Origin: Okapia johnstoni
Lineage: Eukaryota > Chordata > Mammalia > Artiodactyla > Giraffidae
DNA length: 64,000 nt
Assembly (NCBI GenBank): GCA_024291935.2
Contig: CM044306.1
Location: 18,237,001 to 18,301,000 of the forward strand
Direction of reading: 5' to 3'
Under the pieces are notes generated by a model, which ran no database searches, was not told where the DNA came from, and was given only the letters and a program-made list of their open reading frames with translations. Shown here in pieces: positions 57,282-64,000 of the stretch (position 1 is its first letter; each line of letters begins with the position of its first letter). The translations under genes and the position numbers were made by a program.

Positions 57282-57500
57282 AAAGAAAAAAGTGAACGTG
57301 TTAGTCGCTTAGTTATGTCTGACTCTTTGTGACCCCACGGACTGCAGCCCACAAGGCTCCTCTGTCCATGGAATTCTCCAGGCAAGAATACTGGAGTGGG
57401 TAGCCATTCCCTTCTCCAGGGAATCTTCTGATCCAAGGATGAAACTCGAGTCCCCACATCGCAGGCAGATTCTTTACCTCTGAGCCACCTGGGAAGCCCC
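57282..57500 (-). mobile_element. Bov-tA SINE with 12-bp TSD
   Basis: Antisense copy bounded by attatacaggag at 57270-57281 and 57501-57512. Confidence 0.94.
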
Positions 57501-58324
57501 ATTATACAGGAGGGAAGGGTTAAAATCAGCCCTCAGGCAAAAAACATGTAAATCAAAATTACTCTTGAAAAGTCCTCTAGGGTGTCCTCTAGGGTGGCCC
57601 CTTGGTGGAGATCCTAACCAACTCTTAGCAAGGCCCAACTGGGTGGTTTCTCCCCCATTGTAGGAGCACAATGGTTGAATAACAGATGTGCTTTTTTTTT
57701 TTAATTTCAAACAACTTAGCATTTTGTTATTTTTAATATTTTCTTAATGATTGTCAGATGACTATTTCATCTCTTCATCTTTCTCTTCATGTATATTGTG
57801 AAGCAAGGCATTAAAATGTGATGCCTGCTTTTATTTCCTGTCTAAGCAATCTCCTCACCCTGAAGGCAAACTGTGTTGACAGCTGTTTGCCTGCTACAAA
57901 ATCTGTGAGAGTAGAATGGATAGGGCCCCAGAGACAGGTCATTTGTAAAGTGTTTTTGCTGGTCGTAAAAATAAAAGTCTTGTTTTTTTTTAAAAAAAAC
58001 ACAAACCTGTTTACAAATATATATTGGTGGACTATATATAAATTCAGTTCCTAGTCCCATTCTAGCCAATAGCACATACGTTCTGAGTCTCTGGGAAAAA
58101 TTTTTGCATGTTTGTCTTTCTGGGTCTCACACCAAGAAATCTACTTATTTTATACCTCCCAGGATGTCCCTTTTCTCCCACTTGGGCCCTCAATAGCTGG
58201 TAAGGTCTCTGCTTGTGTCTCCAACCAGAGAGAATATGGTGAGCTCTGGAGGGCTTTTTTCTAGGTCAAGGATGTTAGAGGGGTAGGGCCAATAAGCTGC
58301 CACCACCCACTCTTACACCCACAG

Positions 58325-58602
58325 CTGCTGCTGCTGCTGCTAAGTCGCTTCAGTCGTGTCCGACTCTGTGCGACCCCATAGACGGCAGCCCACCAGGCTC
58401 CCCCGTCCCTGGGATTCTCCAGGCAAAAACACTGGAGTGGGTTGCCATTTCCTTCTCCAATGCATGAAAGGGAAAAGTGAAAGTGAAGTCGCTCAGTCGT
58501 GTCCGACTCTTCACGACCCCATGGACTGCAGCCTACCAGGCTCCTCCGTCCATAGGATTTTCCAGGCGAGAGTACTGGAGTGGGGTGCCACTGCCTTCTC
58601 CA
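58325..58602 (-). mobile_element. Dimeric Bov-tA SINE with (CTG)n and 11-bp TSD
   Basis: Antisense; starts with (ctg)n, with two half units joined by an agtgaaagtgaagtcgctca segment. Bounded by tacacccacag at 58314-58324 and 58603-58613. Confidence 0.94.
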
Positions 58603-58686
58603 TACACCCACAGCAGACATCACTAATTGATCACAGCACTATCTTGCCGAGTGTAGATACTGCTTTTGGATATTTCAGGATATAGT

Positions 58687-58959
58687 GCTGCTGCTGCTAA
58701 GTCACTTCAGTCATGCCTGACTCTGTGTGACCCCATAGATGGCAGCTCACCAGGCTCCCCCATCCCTGGGATTCTCCAGGCAAGAACACTGGCGTGGGTT
58801 GCCATCTCCTTCTCCAGTGCATAAAAGGGAAAAGTGAAAGTGAAGTTGCTCAGTTGTGTCCGACGCTTAGCGACCCCATGGACTGCAGCCTACCAGGCTC
58901 CTCCGTCCATGGGATTTTCCAGGCAAGAGTACTGGAGTGGGGTGCCATTGCCTTCTCCC
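58687..58959 (-). mobile_element. Dimeric Bov-tA SINE with (CTG)n and 13-bp TSD
   Basis: Same structure as the copy at 58325-58602 but bounded by its own repeat, ttcaggatatagt (58674-58686 and 58960-58972), so it is a separate insertion. Confidence 0.94.
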
Positions 58960-58972
58960 TTCAGGATATAGT

Positions 58973-59504
58973 ATCTGGTCTCAATTGAGCAGAACTGGCA
59001 AGTGAATTAATCTTGTTTGCCATCCTTGATGCAGCAATTTTAACCTTCTCTGTCATCCACTCTACTCCCTGCAGGAAGTGGATTTTTAAAAATTACAACC
59101 ATCTGTCTTTCACAGACAATGCTTAGCTATGTTAAACACTGGCCAATTGTGCTTTTACCATTGAATACATACATGCTTTAAGACATGTGACTCATCACAG
59201 TTTTACATCCACTTTATCCAGCGTTACACCATTTATGCCACCAATCACAGGATCACGTGCCAAAAAAAAAAAAAAAGAAAGCATTTGTTGACTTTTTTAT
59301 TAACTACTGACCAGCATATGCACAAAGCCCTCTTGAATCATAGAGTTTAGAAACAATAAGCAGCATTTCTCTATCTGGTGGAGTCAATATGAATCTTTTT
59401 TTTTTTTCCTATCCTCTGAATACAGTCTCAAACCATTGCTTCCTTTAAAAGTCAGGCTTATGGTTTCAGAGCAAGATGATGTAGAATCATTTTTTCCCTC
59501 CTCC
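58973..59504. other. Intergenic stretch, nothing recognised
   Basis: AT-rich DNA with an A-run at 59261-59274 and a T-run at 59397-59407. No gene seen. Confidence 0.4.
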
Positions 59505-59516
59505 TCAACTCTAAAT

Positions 59517-59833
59517 CTGGCTTCCCTGGTAGCTCAGTTGGTAAAGAATCCATCTGCAATGCAGGAGACCCTGGTTCGATTCCTGGGTTGGGAAGATCTG
59601 CTGAAGAAGGGATAGGCTACCCACTCCAGTATACTTCGGCTTCCCTGTGACTCAGCTGGTAAAGAATCTGCCTGCAGTGTGGGAGACCTGGGTTCAATTC
59701 CTGGGTTGGGAAGATCCTCTGGAGAAGGGAATGGCAACCCACTCTAGTATTCAAGCCTGGAGAAATCCATGGACTGTATAGTCCATGGGGTCGCAAAGAG
59801 TTGGACATGACTGAGTTACTTTCACGTTCACTT
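59517..59833 (+). mobile_element. Dimeric Bov-tA SINE with 12-bp TSD
   Basis: Sense; two tRNA-like heads and one tail, bounded by tcaactctaaat at 59505-59516 and 59834-59845. Confidence 0.94.
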
Positions 59834-59845
59834 TCAACTCTAAAT

Positions 59846-60077
59846 GGCTTCCCAGGTGGTACAGTGGTAAAGAACCCACTTGCCAATGCAGGAGACACAA
59901 GAGACGTGGGTCTGATCTGTGGGTTGGGAAGATCCCTTGGAGGAGGAAATGGCAACCCACTCCAGCATTCTTGCCTGGAAAATTCCATGGACAGAGGAGC
60001 CTGACGTGCTACATTCCATGGGGTAGCAAAGAGTTGGACACTACTGAGCACACACATGTGTGTACACACCACTACCA
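59846..60077 (+). mobile_element. Bov-tA SINE inserted at the TSD of its neighbour
   Basis: Sense copy starting right after the second tcaactctaaat. A diverged third copy of the word (cagctccaaat) follows it at about 60078-60088. The tail contains an (AC)n/(GT)n run. Confidence 0.88.
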
Positions 60078-60088
60078 CAGCTCCAAAT

Positions 60089-60690
60089 GCAACTTAAAAC
60101 CTTAGGAATTTATTAAAAAGACAATGATTAAAGGACTCTGAAAGATGGAAAGAAAATGGGTTGAGTAGGGAAACTCAGGATTTGAGGAACGACAATGTGG
60201 TGACTTTCCTGGGCTTTCTTTTCATCTCCCACACCCAACTGAGATATGGAAAGGCCTACAACCCAGAACCACCAATAGACAGAGACAGGGAAGGAAAAAG
60301 AATGAAAGAAACAGAGGAAGAAAGGAAGAGAAAGAAGGGGGTAGTGAGGCAGGAAGAAAGAAAGAAAAGTTTGCTTTTTCTGCCAAAGGACAGGAAAGGG
60401 GAAGGAAGCCTGGAAGAGACCTACCAGGGAGCCCCAACCCTAGCTCCACACCAGGGTACCAGCAGGTGGCCCAGTTCATTCATAGCAGGAGTGAAGCCTT
60501 ATGTCTCCCTGCCTTCCACCTAGCGACAAAAGGAGACCCAGGCCCAGCAGTGTCTGCCCACCCCTCTGCAGAAGGTAGCCCAGCGACACTGTGCAGCCCA
60601 GGGAAGCATGTTCCCACACTGCAGAAGACACCAGAAGGGACTGAGTGGGAGTCCTGGCAGTACCCAAAGAATAAGCAGACGAGAATAGTA
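60089..60690. other. Intergenic stretch, purine-rich
   Basis: Includes a purine-rich A/G tract at about 60270-60370. A 120-codon open frame at 60161-60523 has Lys/Glu-rich low-complexity content and no family resemblance; I do not regard it as a gene. Confidence 0.4.
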
Positions 60691-61940
60691 TTGCAAAGGC
60701 TCAGAAAACCATAATTCATTGAAAATAAGATACATAAAAGAAGCAGAAATTTATACCAACACCTAAACTGGACTGCTATCTGCTATAATAGAAGATTTAA
60801 ATAGGATTAAGAGACCCCTAAGATACTCACCCAAATATCCAGGATACGAGAGAGAAATGTGATGAGATATTACTCTACATAACACAAACCAAGAAAACCC
60901 CAATCTAAATAAGAAAAAAAATCAACCAATACCAGTATGATATGATTCAGATGTTGGAATTTATCTAATAAGAATTTAAAGCAATTGTAATAAAAATGCT
61001 TTAACAATCGATAACAAATTCTCTCTAGAAAAAATTTTAAAAACAGAAAATCTGACAAAGAAATAGAAGTTATGAAAAATAACTATATGGAAATGATATA
61101 AGCATAAACTTATTGAAAACTCAGGTAGTAGACTCAGTAGTAGAGTGGAAGCAACAGAAGATCAAATCAGGGTACTTGAGGACAGATCAATAAAATTTAT
61201 GCAATGTGAACAAATAACTGGAAAGAAGCCTTACAGACAAAAGAGTTAACACTTGTATCATCAGAGCCCCATAAGGAGAGGAGAAAGTGTGCAGAAAGCA
61301 CTCAAAGAAATAATAGCCAAATATTCCCCCAGTTTGGTGAAAGATATAAATCTACAAATTCAAGAAGCTGATAAGCTCAAAATAGGATAAGCCCAAAGAA
61401 ATCCATACCAAGATACATCATAATTAATCTCCTGAAAACTAAAGACTAAAAAAACCCCCAAAACTTAAGAACAGGGAGAAATAACGGGAAGCAACACCAA
61501 CGCAAATTCTATTTTAATATTACTTTAAAGGAAACTGTGCAGGCCCGAAAAAGTGACATGACATTTATCAAGTGCTGACAGCAAAGACTCTCACCCTTGA
61601 ATTCTAAATGTGATGAAACTATCCCTCAGGAACAAAGAGGAAATAAAGACATTCTCCAGTAAAGGGAAACTAACAGAATTTCTTGAGACCAGCCCTTAAA
61701 GAATGACTAACAAAATGGCAGAAGGCTGGGACATTCAGAAAAGAAAAAAACAACTGAATATGTAAAACTAGAAGTAAATAGGTTATTCTTCACCTCTTGA
61801 GTTTCTTTATCCATATTTTCTGGATAACAAAAGTTATCTTACCATCTGATGCAGTGTTCAGTGTGCATAGAGGAAATACATAAGATATATTCTGAAAGTG
61901 AGGAAGATATTGGCAGAGTGGATTAAAAAAAAACATGACC

Positions 61941-62203
61941 TGAACTTCCCTGGTGGTGCAATGGACAAGAATCCACCTGCCAATGCAGGGGACACAGGTT
62001 CAATCCCTGGCCCAGGAAGATGCTGTGGAGCAACTCAACTACTGAAGCGCCATGCCTAGAGCCTGGGACCCACAACAAGAGAAGACACCACAATGAGAAG
62101 CCCTTGCACCACAAAAATGAGCAGCCCCTGCTCTAGAGAAAGCAACGAGAGAAAACCTGCACAATGCAACGAAGACCCAGAGCAGCCAAAAATAAATAAA
62201 TTT
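61941..62203 (+). mobile_element. CHR-type tRNA-derived SINE
   Basis: Sense copy from gaacttccctggtggtgcaa to cagagcagccaaaaataaat. atgacc words on both sides suggest the TSD. Confidence 0.87.
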
Positions 62204-62481
62204 TTAAAAAAATGACCCAACTATATGTCATCTACAAGTATACATAAGTAGTTGGAAAGGATGGAAACATATATTATGCAAACAGTTTTTTTAAAAGCAT
62301 AATTTAAAAAGGCTATATTATTATCAGATAAAGTAGACTTCAGAGAAAGAAAATTACTAGGGACAAAGAAGGACATTATATGATGGTAAAAGGATCACTC
62401 CACCAAGTAGAGCAATCCTAAATGCGTATACAACAAACACCAGAGCTTTAAAATACATGAAGCAAAAACTGATAGAGCTAA

Positions 62482-62690
62482 GGACTTCCCTGGTGGTCCA
62501 GTGGTTAAGAACCCACCTTCCAATGCAGGGGATGTGGGTTCAATCCCTGGTCAGAGAACTAAGATCCCACAAGCTGCGGGGCAACTCAGCCCACACACTG
62601 CGGCAAGAGAAACCCTCGCACTCCACAACAAAAAAAGCCCACATGCGCCACAGTGAAGACCCAGTGCAGCCAAAAAGGAGAAAGAAAAAC
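62482..62690 (+). mobile_element. CHR-type SINE with 13-bp TSD
   Basis: Sense copy bounded by ctgatagagctaa at 62469-62481 and 62691-62703. Confidence 0.93.
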
Positions 62691-63060
62691 CTGATAGAGC
62701 TAAATGAAGAAATAGACAACTCTACAGATAGAATTGGGGGGTTCAATACTCTACTCTCAGCAACTGATAGAATTAGAACAGAAAGTTATCCAGGGCAGAA
62801 GAGAACTGAACACCATCAAATAAGAGCATCTCCTTGACATTTATAAAACACTCCCCTCAATGGCAGCACGATATACATTCTTTTCAAATGCCCATGAAAT
62901 ATTCACCGAGGTAGGCCATATTTACAAGTTTAAAAGAATTGCAACTATAGCTTATGTCCTCTGACCATAATGGACTCAAATTCAGTCACAGAAAGACAGT
63001 AGGAAAATCTCCAAATCATTTGAAAGAACACCTGATATAACCTTAACAGTTCATGGAAAC

Positions 63061-64000
63061 TTCCTAGAGAATGGACCACTCTCTTGTATAAATAATGTAT
63101 AGGTGTTGTCCGGATAAAGACATGGAACTATGGATTTTCTGGCTAGAGGGGAAAACAGATGAATGGGATGAGAAGAAAACATGTTTTCTGTTTGTTGAAA
63201 AAGGCAAGGAATGATGAGATGTAAGATTGCAGGCATTTGTCATTTTTGTGAAATTCTAGTATCTGAACCTTATTGTAACTAGGGGAGAATTCCCTATTCT
63301 GGTGAGAATGAGAAGCAGAACCCATGTTCAGAATTGGAAAAATGCAAATACTCTTCCAACCTCCCTTGCAGATAAGGAATGGGTACATATGATCTAAGTT
63401 ACACCAATCAGATACACCTTCACTGACTTGGAGTTGAGAGCTAGTGACACAAAGACTTCAGATCAAGGAAAACTTAGCAGGTCAGGAAGATCCAGTTCCA
63501 TTCCAGGTAGAACAGGGGCAACTGTGTGAGCTACAGCACCACAGACCAATTCTACAGCAAGACTTGGGGCATCGTTCCTTGAATGTGCCACTTGAAGCTG
63601 GGTCCTGCAGTTCTCTAGCAAATACTGTTAGTTATTTCATTCAATAAATTATATATTTTTTCACTAAAATCAGACAAAGTCAATTTATGTTGCTTGAAAT
63701 AAAAATTCCTGTTGATAGAGGCTTCTGAGACAGAAGGAACAAGATCGTGGGGGGCCCATATTGTGTATGCCATATTGAAACGTGTGGCTCATTCTGGGAG
63801 GAATGGCAAATCATGGAAAGTGTGAAGTTAGAAAGTGATATGGGCATATTTTTCCATTAATAATACCAGCTGTAAATCACAAGTGCCTGAAATGGGCAGT
63901 AGTACCTACAAAGACTGAGAGGATGGGTGGATTTAAAATATGCAGGGAGGAGGAAGGGATGAAAGAGAGGGAGTAAAGGATGACCACCAGGCTTCTCACC
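63061..64000. other. Intergenic stretch to right edge, nothing recognised
   Basis: No supported gene. Possible old-repeat sequence (gaatggcaaatcatggaaag near 63800) is not named. Confidence 0.4.

Larger units (their letters stand above)
60690..63060 (+). mobile_element. Old L1 fragment(s), sense, with CHR SINEs inside
   Basis: Contains ggtgaaagatataaatctac, caagatacatcataattaat and aagtagacttcagagaaaga, the order of an old mammalian L1. No intact frame. Confidence 0.65.

Noticed and set aside
1..64000. A novel defence, biosynthetic or mobile system
   Set aside because: The window is ordinary mammalian chromosome with two known genes and common repeats. I found no gene cluster or element lacking a conventional explanation.

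Overview
The window is nuclear DNA from a bovid ruminant (cattle, sheep, goat or a close relative). The diagnosis rests on dense BovB/RTE LINE copies, Bov-tA SINE monomers and dimers, CHR-type tRNA-derived SINEs and ruminant L1 tails, many with intact target-site duplications (TSDs). There are no bacterial operons, CRISPR arrays or phage genes. The species cannot be fixed from sequence alone. The gene pair corresponds to the CD300LG-MPP3 neighbourhood of human 17q21.31, as I recall it.

Two protein-coding genes lie head to head. On the minus strand at the left (about 8.7 kb down to the left edge) is CD300LG (nepmucin/CLM-9), a single-Ig, mucin-stalk, single-pass receptor. Six coding exons can be assembled with matching splice phases: signal peptide 8573-8615, Ig-V 7373-7699, mucin stalk 6397-6751, transmembrane 5439-5551, a 53-nt tail exon 3303-3355, and a 120-nt tail exon 233-352. 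They total 337 codons; the last exon(s) fall outside the window. The stalk exon holds a 36-bp coding minisatellite.

On the plus strand is the whole coding sequence of MPP3, a membrane palmitoylated (p55/MPP subfamily) MAGUK scaffold. Eighteen coding exons from 30822 to 55323 splice with consistent phases into 1758 nt, which is 585 aa plus stop, the expected family length. Domain order is L27-L27-PDZ-SH3-HOOK-guanylate-kinase-like. A CpG island at about 29.2-30.0 kb is the likely promoter, with two candidate 5' UTR donors. A candidate polyadenylation signal lies at 56211.

The roughly 20 kb between the two promoters (8.7-29.2 kb) is almost entirely mobile-element DNA. It holds a BovB copy with a 655-codon open reverse-transcriptase frame whose catalytic motifs are altered (12.6-14.6 kb), and a nested L1/SINE/BovB composite (16.5-19.6 kb). 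A long antisense L1 landscape with SINEs inserted follows (22.6-28.2 kb). MPP3 introns carry further SINEs, L1 tails, hAT-like elements and two mariner-derived palindromes. From 57 to 64 kb, downstream of MPP3, there are SINE dimers and an old L1, and no further gene is recognised.

No undescribed biological system was found. The most useful points are the reconstructed CD300LG tail exons, the CD300LG coding minisatellite, the frame-neutral exon block in the MPP3 HOOK/GK region, a weak MPP3 splice donor after the PDZ exon, and the BovB frame with substituted active-site residues.
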